A stretch of DNA of 64,000 nucleotides from Cellulomonas aerilata. GTDB lineage: Bacteria; Actinomycetota; Actinomycetes; Actinomycetales; Cellulomonadaceae. Shown piece after piece: positions 1-7,258 of this stretch. Below the pieces are notes generated by a model. That model was not told the DNA's origin. It saw only the letters and a list, made by a program, of their open reading frames with translations, and searched no databases. Positions within the stretch are counted from its first letter, which is position 1. Every line of letters begins with the position of its first letter. Made by a program: the position numbers and the translations under genes. The DNA is taken from the NCBI RefSeq assembly GCF_007991755.1, contig NZ_BJYY01000004.1, positions 34,231-98,230 on the forward strand, given 5' to 3'.

Positions 1-137
1 GCTTCGACCCCCAGCAGCCCGACCTGCCGACGCTGGGCGTGGACCCCGACCCCATCCCGGAGTCCCACGGCGAGGACACCTCGCTCGACCCGGTGGAGGG
101 CTCCGCCGACGAGGGCGGGACCCTGCCCGCCACCTGA
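1..137 (+). CDS. C-terminal end of an unidentified protein (partial)
   Basis: Only the last 44 codons are inside the window. The frame begins at base 3 and stops at TGA 135-137. The visible tail is rich in Asp, Glu, Pro and Gly and shows no motif or membrane segment, so the product cannot be named. A strong hairpin starts 14 bases after the stop, so this is probably the last gene of its transcription unit. The next gene is YesL-like, a family that often accompanies sugar ABC transporter genes. A sugar-uptake gene is therefore possible, but this is only inference. Confidence 0.6.
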   Translation, partial: FDPQQPDLPTLGVDPDPIPESHGEDTSLDPVEGSADEGGTLPAT

Positions 138-150
138 GCCCGGCGATCGG

Positions 151-178
151 GGGGGCGGTCCCGGGCGGGACCGCCCCC
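151..178 (+). terminator. GC-rich hairpin terminator
   Basis: A perfect 12-bp stem (151-162 pairing with 167-178) closes a 4-base loop directly after the stop of the upstream partial gene. There is no T tract, as is usual for high-GC actinobacteria. It separates the preceding unit from the YesL-like gene. Confidence 0.6.
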
Positions 179-309
179 TGGTCGTCCGCCGGGCCCGGTC
201 AGCCCGGTCCGGGGGAGGTGCGGGAGAGGTCAGCGCTCCTCGTCCGTGCGGCCGCGTCGGCTCCGGCCTGCGGGCCCGGGCGGTGGGTCGTGTGGCACCC
301 TCGGGGCCT

Positions 310-975
310 GTGAGCACCGCCGGCACCCCCCGGGACGACCCCCCGGACGACGCACCGACCGACGGCCCCGCCCCGTGGGGCGGGCTGCTGGGCGGGACGA
401 CACGGCTCTCCCTCTTCGGGGAGGTCGGGCTGGTGGGCGTCGTCGTGGCGGTCCTGAGCCTGCCGGTGGTGACCGCGGTCCCCGCACTCGCGGCGGGGAC
501 GCTCCACCTGCGGCGGCACCTCTCGGGCGAGGCCGCCTCGCTCGGCCGGCTGCTGCGCAGCGTCGGCCCTGCGCTGCGCGACCTGTGGGCGCTCGCGCTG
601 CTCGTGCCGTTCGTGCTGACGGTCGCCGCCGTCAACCTGTGGCTGGTCGCGGGCACGTCGCTCGCCGGCGGCGCGGTCATCGGGGCGGTCAGCGTGGCGG
701 TCGGCCTGGTCGCCGTCGTCGTCACGCTCCGGACCGCCGGCACGTGGCACCCCGGCGCCGGAGGTCCCGGCGCCGTCCTGGCTGCCGCGCACCGGGCACG
801 CCGCGACGTCCCCGGATCCGTGCTGCTGCTGCTGGCCGCTGCCCTGTGCGTGGCGCTCGTGTGGGCGCTGGAGGCGTTCGCGCTGCTCGTCGGAGGTCTG
901 CTGGCCCTGGCCGCCGTGACCGTCGAGCACCGCTGGGCCGAGCGCGCCGGGACGAGCCCGGCCGTGGACCGATGA
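310..975 (+). CDS. YesL/DUF624-like membrane protein
   Basis: A protein of about 221 residues with a Pro/Asp-rich N-terminus followed by four to five hydrophobic segments. The stretch LPVVTAVPALAAGTLHLRR resembles the DUF624 (YesL) signature of a first membrane helix ending LPVVT and then a basic loop. YesL-like proteins are small polytopic proteins of unknown biochemical role, often encoded next to carbohydrate ABC transporter and glycosidase genes. The start is uncertain. GTG 310 gives VSTAG, and GTG 283 would add nine residues; neither has a convincing ribosome site. The gene lies between a terminator and a dehydrogenase gene, with a 103-base gap before the latter. The family assignment is moderate and the function unknown. 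Confidence 0.55.
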   Translation: MSTAGTPRDDPPDDAPTDGPAPWGGLLGGTTRLSLFGEVGLVGVVVAVLSLPVVTAVPALAAGTLHLRRHLSGEAASLGRLLRSVGPALRDLWALALLVPFVLTVAAVNLWLVAGTSLAGGAVIGAVSVAVGLVAVVVTLRTAGTWHPGAGGPGAVLAAAHRARRDVPGSVLLLLAAALCVALVWALEAFALLVGGLLALAAVTVEHRWAERAGTSPAVDR

Positions 976-1078
976 CCGTGGCGCCGTCGCCGCACGTCGC
1001 GCCAACCGGCACATCCCCCGCGAAACGGTCCCCGGCCGCCCTCGCCCTCGTCGTCAGCCCCCGCACCAGGAGACCCCT

Positions 1079-2188
1079 GTGACCACGCGCCGCACCCTGA
1101 TCATCGGCACCGGCGCGATCGCCGACCACCACGCCCACGCGGTCGCCCAGCACGGCGACCGCGCCGTCGTCGTCGCCGGCGTCGACCTCGACGCGTCACG
1201 CGCGCAGGCGTTCGCCGCGGAGCACGGGCTGCCGGCCTGGGGGACCGACCTGGCGACCGCTCTGGCGGGCGAGCTGCCGACGGCGGACGGCGGCACGACC
1301 GGCCGCCCGGACCTCGCGCACATCTGCACGCCGCCCGGCTCGCACGTGCCGCTGGCGCTGCAGTGCCTCGAGGCCGGGGTCGCGGTGCTCCTGGAGAAGC
1401 CGCCCGCCCTGAGCCTGGCCGAGATGGACGTCCTCATCAAGGCCTCGCGGCGCACCGGGGTGCAGGCGTCGGTCGTCGTCCAGCACCGGTTCGGCGGGGC
1501 AGGCCTGCGAGCCGCCCGGCTGCTCGCGTCCGGGCAGCTCGGCCGCCCGCTGGTGGCGACGTGCGACACCCTGTGGTTCCGGGGGCCGGAGTACTACGCG
1601 GTGCCGTGGCGCGGGAGGTGGGACGTCGAGGGCGGCGGCCCGACGATGGGGCTGGGCATCCACCAGCTCGACCTGCTCATCGCTCTCATCGGGCCGTGGG
1701 CCGAGGTGACGGCGATGGCCGCCCGCCAGGCGCGGGACACCGCGACGGAGGACGTGTCGACGGCCGTCGTCCGGTTCGAGAACGGTGCCCTGGCGACGAT
1801 CGCCAGCTCGGCGCTGTCCCCACGGCAGACCTCGCACGTGCGCGTCGACGCCGAGCGCGCGACCGTCGAGGTGGAGCACCTGTACGGGTACGGCGACGAG
1901 CACTGGACCGTCACTCCCGCACCCGGCCACGAGGACGTCGCCCGCCTGTGGGCCACGGACGAGCCGTCGCCGGACAGCGGCCACGTCAGCCAGCTCGCCT
2001 TCGTGCTCGACGCGATGGACGCCGGCGAGCCGGTGCCCGTCACGCTCGCCGACGCCCGTGGGTCCCTGGAGCTGGTCGCGGCGATCTACGCCTCGGCGTT
2101 CACGGGCACGAGGGTGCGGCGCGGGGACATCGGGCCCGGTCACCCGTTCTACGAGCGGATGGACGGCACGGGCGCGCCCTGGGCCTGA
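1079..2188 (+). CDS. Gfo/Idh/MocA-family NAD(P)-dependent oxidoreductase
   Basis: A 369-residue protein with the family's two-domain layout. The N-terminal Rossmann fold opens with IIGTGAIADHHA (residues about 8-19). The conserved LLEKPPALS motif (about 103) carries the catalytic-region Lys. A C-terminal alpha/beta domain contains GGGPTMGLGIHQLDLL, which supplies the usual substrate-side His and Asp. Members oxidise or reduce sugars, inositols or their derivatives with NAD(P); the substrate here cannot be read. GTG 1079 is preceded by AGGAG at good spacing. The gene converges on the rhamnose-locus regulator with only 6 bases between stop codons. It may act on a related sugar, but no shared operator is clear. 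Confidence 0.85.
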   Translation: MTTRRTLIIGTGAIADHHAHAVAQHGDRAVVVAGVDLDASRAQAFAAEHGLPAWGTDLATALAGELPTADGGTTGRPDLAHICTPPGSHVPLALQCLEAGVAVLLEKPPALSLAEMDVLIKASRRTGVQASVVVQHRFGGAGLRAARLLASGQLGRPLVATCDTLWFRGPEYYAVPWRGRWDVEGGGPTMGLGIHQLDLLIALIGPWAEVTAMAARQARDTATEDVSTAVVRFENGALATIASSALSPRQTSHVRVDAERATVEVEHLYGYGDEHWTVTPAPGHEDVARLWATDEPSPDSGHVSQLAFVLDAMDAGEPVPVTLADARGSLELVAAIYASAFTGTRVRRGDIGPGHPFYERMDGTGAPWA

Positions 2189-2194
2189 CCTCCG

Positions 2195-3262
2195 TCACGC
2201 CGTCCCGCCGCCGTCGGCGCCCACCGAGGAGGCCCGGACGACGAGCTCGGGCTGGAACTCCACGTGCGCGGGCTCCTCGGCGAGGCCGTTGGCGGCGCGC
2301 AGCAGCAGGTCCGCCGCGGTGCGTCCGAGCTCGTGGGTGGGCTGACGCACGGACGTCAGCGGGGTGGTCAGCATGGAGGCGAAGTTGACGTCGTCGTACC
2401 CGACGACGGCGACGTCCTGCGGGATGCGCAGCCCGTGCGCCCGCAGCGTGCGCATGGCCCCCAGGGCGGTCAGGTCGTTGACGCAGAAGAGCGCCGTGGG
2501 GCGGTCGTCGAGCGCGAGCAGCTCCGTGGCGCCGGCCTCGCCCCCGTCGGCGTTGAGGAACGGCACCTCGACCTCGACCATCGCCGACGCGTCCAGGCCC
2601 GCGGTCGTCAGCGCCCGCAGCATCCCGGCCCGGCGGTCCACGCACTGCTCGATGGTGGACGGGCCGTTGATGAACCCGATCCGCCGGTGCCCCAGCCCGA
2701 GCAGGTGCGTCACGGCCATGGACGCGCCCGCGACGTCGTCGACGGCGACCGAGGCGATCGCGGGGGAGGGGGACCGTCGGTCCAGCAGGACGACCTGCAC
2801 GCCGCGGCGCTGCAGCGCGAGCAGGTGGTCGATCTCCGCCTCGGCCGGCGTCACCAGGACCCCCAGGACGCCGTGCTCCTCGAACAGCCGCAGGTACCGG
2901 TGCTCGCGGACCGGGTCCTCGTCCGAGCTGGCGAGCATGAGCGTGTGGTCGTCCTGGCCGAGACGGTCCTCGATGCCGCGCGCGACCTCGGTGAAGAACG
3001 GGTTCGCGATGTCGAGCAGGACCGCGCCGACCGTGGTGAGCGTCCCGGCCCGCAGCGTCCGCGCGGAGCCGTTGGGGACGAACGACAGCTGCTCGATCGC
3101 GCGCTGCACCCGGTCCCGGGTCGCCTCGGACACCCGGTCCGGGCGGTTCAGGACGTTGGACACGGTGCCCAGCGAGACACCCGCCTGCTGGGCGACGTCG
3201 CTGATGCTGGCCCGTCGCGTGCCGCGCCTCGACGCGTCGGCCCGGCCCGATGTGGTGACCAC
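2195..3262 (-). CDS. LacI-family transcriptional regulator of the rhamnose locus
   Basis: A 355-residue LacI/GalR regulator. The N-terminal helix-turn-helix reads ISDVAQQAGVSLGTVSNVLN and is followed by the hinge RVSEATRDRVQRAIEQLSF. A periplasmic-binding-like effector domain contains DIANPFF and VVGYDDV. GTG 3262 is chosen because GGGGAGG lies 6 bases upstream; the open frame extends further but without such a site. It is transcribed divergently from rhaM. Two operator-like palindromes, at 3345-3356 and 3887-3898, overlap the downstream edges of two rha promoters. This indicates repression relieved by a rhamnose-derived inducer. The regulator's identity as the rha repressor comes from location and operators, not from a known orthologue. 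Confidence 0.9.
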   Translation of the reverse strand: MVTTSGRADASRRGTRRASISDVAQQAGVSLGTVSNVLNRPDRVSEATRDRVQRAIEQLSFVPNGSARTLRAGTLTTVGAVLLDIANPFFTEVARGIEDRLGQDDHTLMLASSDEDPVREHRYLRLFEEHGVLGVLVTPAEAEIDHLLALQRRGVQVVLLDRRSPSPAIASVAVDDVAGASMAVTHLLGLGHRRIGFINGPSTIEQCVDRRAGMLRALTTAGLDASAMVEVEVPFLNADGGEAGATELLALDDRPTALFCVNDLTALGAMRTLRAHGLRIPQDVAVVGYDDVNFASMLTTPLTSVRQPTHELGRTAADLLLRAANGLAEEPAHVEFQPELVVRASSVGADGGGTA

Positions 3263-3304
3263 GGGTTCCTCCCCGCTGCGGCGGCGCGGGTCGGCCCGCG
3301 CCGG

Positions 3305-3333
3305 TTGAAAGTGGGCAGACCGCCTCGTAGCGT
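3305..3333 (+). promoter_or_regulatory. Promoter of rhaM
   Basis: A -35 box TTGAAA (3305-3310) and a -10 box TAGCGT (3328-3333) are separated by exactly 17 bases in the divergent region between the regulator and rhaM. The same -10 hexamer is used by the second rha promoter. Confidence 0.65.
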
Positions 3334-3344
3334 CATTGTGCCCA

Positions 3345-3356
3345 TGAACCGATTCA
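3345..3356. promoter_or_regulatory. LacI-type operator O1
   Basis: TGAACCGATTCA has palindromic outer arms TGAA/TTCA and a central CG, as LacI-family sites do. It begins 11 bases after the -10 box, over or just after the expected transcription start. It resembles the perfect site at 3887-3898 in 9 of 12 positions. It could also control the divergent regulator gene. Confidence 0.6.
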
Positions 3357-3500
3357 CGGGCGCGACGGCGCTCGGTCGGGCCACGCCGCGCGTCGACCGG
3401 GCCGGCGGTCGGTCGGCAGCCGGTCCGGCAGGCTGCCGGGCAGCCGGTCCACAGCGGGTCCAGCAGCCCGTCCAGCCGCCCGATGAGCAAGGAGGACCAC

Positions 3501-3845
3501 GTGGCACGCGTCTGCTTCATCTCCCGCATCCGCCCCGACCGCATCGAGACCTACCGGCAGCGGCACGCCGAGGTCTGGCCGGAGATGCTCCAGGCTCTGC
3601 ACGAGACGGGCTGGCGTGACTACACGCTGCACCTGGCGCCGGACGGGCTGCTGGTCGGCGTCGTGGAGGTCGACGACTTCGACGCCGCACGGGAGGCGAT
3701 GGCCGCGCGCGAGGTGAACGCGCGGTGGCAGGCGGAGATGGCGACGCTGTTCGGCAGCGACGGCCCGCCGGACGAGGGCTTCGTCCAGCTGGAGACGGTG
3801 TTCGACCTGGACGCGCAGCGTGCCGCCGCGGGGCTGCCGGACTGA
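3501..3845 (+). CDS. rhaM: L-rhamnose mutarotase
   Basis: A 114-residue protein of the RhaM/RhaU family, which interconverts the alpha and beta anomers of L-rhamnose to feed the isomerase. It shows the family pattern: an early RIRPDRIETYRQRHAEVWPEM segment with the catalytic His, then WRDYTLHL, then the C-terminal ARWQAEMATLF. The length matches the family (about 104-115). GTG 3501 is chosen because AAGGAGGA lies 5 bases before it. An ATG at 3483 is in frame but overlaps that ribosome site. The gene has its own promoter/operator and is separated from rhaI by 90 bases that hold a second promoter. Confidence 0.92.
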   Translation: MARVCFISRIRPDRIETYRQRHAEVWPEMLQALHETGWRDYTLHLAPDGLLVGVVEVDDFDAAREAMAAREVNARWQAEMATLFGSDGPPDEGFVQLETVFDLDAQRAAAGLPD

Positions 3846-3850
3846 CGGTG

Positions 3851-3880
3851 TTGACCGGGGTGGCGCCGTCCGGGTAGCGT
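3851..3880 (+). promoter_or_regulatory. Promoter of rhaI-rhaEW-rhaB
   Basis: TTGACC (3851-3856) and TAGCGT (3875-3880) are spaced by 18 bases, just after the rhaM stop. A perfect operator follows 6 bases downstream, and rhaI starts at 3936. Confidence 0.7.
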
Positions 3881-3886
3881 TCGTCT

Positions 3887-3898
3887 TGAAACGTTTCA
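3887..3898. promoter_or_regulatory. LacI-type operator O2
   Basis: TGAAACGTTTCA is a perfect 12-bp palindrome with a central CG, characteristic of LacI/GalR regulators. It covers the predicted transcription start of the rhaI operon, the position expected for repression. Confidence 0.8.
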
Positions 3899-3935
3899 CA
3901 CCGCTGTGGGACGTCCTGAGACGACAAGGCGGAAC

Positions 3936-5132
3936 GTGAGCACGCAGACGACGACGTCAGGCAGGGACGGACGGGTCGAGGCGGCCCTCGCGGCCCTGCG
4001 GACCCAGACCATCGAGCTGCCGAGCTGGGCGTTCGGCAACTCCGGGACCCGGTTCAAGGTCTTCGCGCAGGCCGGGGTGCCGCGCGACCCCTTCGAGAAG
4101 ATCGCCGACGCCGGTCAGGTCCACCGGCACACCGGGGTCGCGCCGCGGGTGTCGCTGCACATCCCGTGGGACAGGGTCGAGGACTACGCCCGGCTCGCCG
4201 AGCACGCCGGCGAGCACGGCGTCACCATCGGCGCGATCAACTCGAACCTGTTCCAGGACAACGACTACATGCTCGGGTCGCTGACGCACCCCGACGCGCG
4301 CGTCCGGGCCAAGGCCGTCGCGCACCACGTCGAGTGCATCGACATCATGCGGGCCACCGGGTCCACGGACCTCAAGGTCTGGCTGCCGGACGGGCTCAAC
4401 TACCCGGGCCAGGACGACCTGCGCTCCCGCCAGGACCGCCTCGCCGAGGGCCTGGCGCAGATCTACGCCGCGCTCGACGAGGACCACCGGCTCATCCTGG
4501 AGTACAAGTTCTTCGAGCCCGCGTTCTACGCGATGGACATCCCGGACTGGGGCACGTCGCTGCTGCACTGCCTCGCGCTCGGCGAGCGCGCCATGGTCGT
4601 GCTGGACACCGGCCACCACGCCCCGGGCACGAACATCGAGTTCATCGTCGCGCAGCTGCTGCGGGCCGGTCGCCTGGGTGCGTTCGACTTCAACTCGCGC
4701 TTCTACGCCGACGACGACCTCATGGTCGGCTCCGCGGACCCGTTCCAGCTGTTCCGGATCATGCACGAGATCGTCCGCAACGGTGCCCTCGCGCCGGACT
4801 CGGGCGTCAACTTCATGCTCGACCAGTGCCACAACATCGAGCCGAAGATCCCGGCGCAGATCCGCTCGGTGATGAACATCCAGGAGGCGACGGCCAAGGC
4901 GCTCCTGGTCGACGCCGAGGCCCTGCACGCCGCCCAGCAGTCCGGCGACGTCCTCGGCGCCAACGGCGCCCTGATGGACGCCTACAACACCGACGTGCGC
5001 CCGCTGCTCGCCCGGCTGCGCGAGTCCCAGGGCCTGGACCCGAACCCGATGGCCGCGTTCGCCGCGTCGGGCTACACCGAGACGATCGTGGCCGAGCGCG
5101 TCGGTGGCGCGCAGGCCGGATGGGGAGCCTGA
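3936..5132 (+). CDS. rhaI: L-rhamnose isomerase
   Basis: A 398-residue enzyme of the Pseudomonas stutzeri-type L-rhamnose isomerase family, which converts L-rhamnose to L-rhamnulose in a metal-dependent TIM barrel. Recognisable segments are ELPSWAFGNSGTRFKVF near the N-terminus, LILEYKFFEPAFYAMDIPDWG, MVVLDTGHHAPGTNIEFIV, and GVNFMLDQCHNIEPK. These carry the Glu, Asp and His residues used as metal ligands in the family. GTG 3936 is preceded by AAGGCGG. An upstream in-frame start at 3906 would begin just after the operator and is less likely. The gene is followed by rhaEW after a 3-base gap, so the two are one operon. Confidence 0.92.
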   Translation: MSTQTTTSGRDGRVEAALAALRTQTIELPSWAFGNSGTRFKVFAQAGVPRDPFEKIADAGQVHRHTGVAPRVSLHIPWDRVEDYARLAEHAGEHGVTIGAINSNLFQDNDYMLGSLTHPDARVRAKAVAHHVECIDIMRATGSTDLKVWLPDGLNYPGQDDLRSRQDRLAEGLAQIYAALDEDHRLILEYKFFEPAFYAMDIPDWGTSLLHCLALGERAMVVLDTGHHAPGTNIEFIVAQLLRAGRLGAFDFNSRFYADDDLMVGSADPFQLFRIMHEIVRNGALAPDSGVNFMLDQCHNIEPKIPAQIRSVMNIQEATAKALLVDAEALHAAQQSGDVLGANGALMDAYNTDVRPLLARLRESQGLDPNPMAAFAASGYTETIVAERVGGAQAGWGA

Positions 5133-5135
5133 GCC

Positions 5136-7253
5136 ATGACCGGGACTTCTGAGAGCACGGCCCGCGGCGCCGCAGGTCTGCCCGCCGACGGCACGCCGGG
5201 TACCGCGTCGGCGGCCGCCGAGCTCATCGCGCGCTCCAACCGGCTGGGCGCCGACCCGCGGAACACCAACTACGCCGGCGGCAACACCTCCGCCAAGGGC
5301 ACCGGGACCGACCCCGTCACCGGGCAGCCGGTCGAGCTGCTCTGGGTGAAGGGGTCCGGCGGCGACCTGGGCACGCTGAGGCCCGCGAACCTCGCCGTGC
5401 TGCGGCTGGACCGGATGCGTGCGCTGGTGGACGTGTACCCGGGCGTCGAGCGCGAGGACGAGATGGTCGCCGCGTTCGACTTCTGCCTGCACGGCAAGGG
5501 CGGCGCGGCGCCGTCGATCGACACCGCGATGCACGGCCTGGTCGACGCCGCGCACGTCGACCACCTGCACCCGGACTCCGGCATCGCGATCGCCACGTCG
5601 GCGGACGGCGAGAGGCTGACCCGCGAGATCTTCGGCGACACCGTTGCCTGGGTGCCGTGGCGCCGGCCGGGCTTCCAGCTCGGGCTCGACATCGCCGAGA
5701 TCAAGGCGAGGAACCCGCAGGCGATCGGCTGCATCCTCGGCGGGCACGGCATCACCGCCTGGGGCGACACGAGCGACGAGGCGGAGGGGCGATCCCTGCG
5801 GATCATCGCCGAGGCCGAGGCCTACGTCGCCGCGAGGACCGCGGAGCTCGCCGCCCGCGGGCAGCACCCGTTCGGCCCGGTCGTCCCCGGCCGGGAGGCA
5901 CTGCCCGAGGCGGAGCGCCGCACCCGTGCGGCCGCGCTCGCCCCGGTGATCCGTGGCCTGGCCGGCCGGGACAAGCCGCAGGTCGGCCACTTCACCGACT
6001 CGGGCGTCGTCCTGGACTTCGTCGCACGGCAGAACGCGCCGTCGCTGGCCGAGCTGGGCACCTCCTGCCCGGACCACTTCCTGCGCACCAAGGTCAAGCC
6101 GCTGATGGTCGACCTGCCCGCCGACGCCCCGCTGGACGACGTCGTCGCCCGCCTGCGCGAGCTGCACGCCGCCTACCGCGAGGACTACGCGGGGTACTAC
6201 GAGCGCAACGCCACGCCGGAGAGCCCTGCGATGCGCGGCGCGGACCCGGCGATCGTGCTGGTGCCCGGCGTCGGCATGTTCTCGTTCGGCAAGGACAAGC
6301 AGACCGCGCGCGTCGCCGGGGAGTTCTACGTCAACGCGATCAACGTGATGCGCGGCGCCGAGGCGATCAGCACCTACGCGCCGATCGACGAGGCCGAGAA
6401 GTTCCGCATCGAGTACTGGTCGCTGGAGGAGGCCAAGCTCGCCCGCATGCCGAAGCCGAAGCCGCTGGCCACGCGCGTCGCCCTGGTCACCGGTGCCGGC
6501 TCCGGCATCGGCCGGGCGATCGCCGAGCGGCTCGCCGCCGAGGGCGCCTGCGTCGTGATCGCCGACCTGAACCTCGAGGGTGCCGAGGCCGTCGCGGCCG
6601 AGCTCGGCGGCCCGGACGTCGCCGTGGCCGTCCGCGCCGACGTGACGTCCGAGGACGACGTCCGCGGTCTGGTCGAGGCCACCGTGCTCGCCTTCGGGGG
6701 CGTGGACCTCGTGGTGAACAACGCGGGTCTGTCGATCTCCAAGCCGCTGCTGGAGACCACGACCAAGGACTGGGACCTGCAGCACGACGTGATGGCTCGC
6801 GGGTCCTTCCTGGTCGCCCGCGAGGCGGCCCGCGCGATGATCGCGCAGGACCTCGGCGGGGACATCGTCTACATCGCGTCGAAGAACTCGCTGTTCGCCG
6901 GCCCGAACAACATCGCCTACTCGGCCACGAAGGCCGACCAGGCGCACCAGGTCCGCCTGCTGGCGGCGGAGCTGGGCGGCCACCGGATCCGCGTCAACGG
7001 GGTCAACCCGGACGGCGTCGTGCGTGGCTCGGGCATCTTCGCCGGCGGGTGGGGCGCGCAGCGCGCCGCCACCTACGGGGTGCCGGAGTCCGAGCTGGGC
7101 GCGTACTACGCGCAGCGGACCCTGCTCAAGCGCGAGGTGCTCCCCGAGCACGTCGCCGCCGCGGTGTTCGTGCTCACCGGGCCCGACCTCGTGCAGACCA
7201 CCGGCCTGCACGTGCCCGTCGACTCCGGGGTCGCCGCGGCGTTCCTGCGGTAG
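5136..7253 (+). CDS. rhaEW: Bifunctional rhamnulose-1-phosphate aldolase / L-lactaldehyde dehydrogenase
   Basis: A 705-residue fusion. Residues about 25-430 are a class II (zinc) aldolase domain with the NTNYAGGNTSAKG phosphate-binding region and HLHPDSGIAIA metal-site region. This half cleaves L-rhamnulose 1-phosphate to dihydroxyacetone phosphate and L-lactaldehyde. Residues about 445-705 form a short-chain dehydrogenase domain with VTGAGSGIG (nucleotide binding), VNNAG and the catalytic YSATK, expected to oxidise lactaldehyde to lactate. This architecture matches the RhaEW-type enzyme described in Bacillus. ATG 5136 follows GGGGAG, and the gene sits 3 bases after rhaI and 5 bases before rhaB. 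Confidence 0.9.
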   Translation: MTGTSESTARGAAGLPADGTPGTASAAAELIARSNRLGADPRNTNYAGGNTSAKGTGTDPVTGQPVELLWVKGSGGDLGTLRPANLAVLRLDRMRALVDVYPGVEREDEMVAAFDFCLHGKGGAAPSIDTAMHGLVDAAHVDHLHPDSGIAIATSADGERLTREIFGDTVAWVPWRRPGFQLGLDIAEIKARNPQAIGCILGGHGITAWGDTSDEAEGRSLRIIAEAEAYVAARTAELAARGQHPFGPVVPGREALPEAERRTRAAALAPVIRGLAGRDKPQVGHFTDSGVVLDFVARQNAPSLAELGTSCPDHFLRTKVKPLMVDLPADAPLDDVVARLRELHAAYREDYAGYYERNATPESPAMRGADPAIVLVPGVGMFSFGKDKQTARVAGEFYVNAINVMRGAEAISTYAPIDEAEKFRIEYWSLEEAKLARMPKPKPLATRVALVTGAGSGIGRAIAERLAAEGACVVIADLNLEGAEAVAAELGGPDVAVAVRADVTSEDDVRGLVEATVLAFGGVDLVVNNAGLSISKPLLETTTKDWDLQHDVMARGSFLVAREAARAMIAQDLGGDIVYIASKNSLFAGPNNIAYSATKADQAHQVRLLAAELGGHRIRVNGVNPDGVVRGSGIFAGGWGAQRAATYGVPESELGAYYAQRTLLKREVLPEHVAAAVFVLTGPDLVQTTGLHVPVDSGVAAAFLR

Positions 7254-7258
7254 GGGAC

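Noticed and set aside
1020..1031. Half-site CGAAACGGTCCC before the first Gfo/Idh gene as a rhamnose-LacI operator
   Set aside because: Only one arm resembles TGAAACGTTTCA; the other arm is lost, so I do not include this gene in the regulon.
3957..7211. A 1084-codon minus-strand frame opposite rhaI and rhaEW
   Set aside because: Same shadow effect. The translated sequence is compositionally skewed (Val, Arg, Asp, His) and overlaps two well-supported genes completely.
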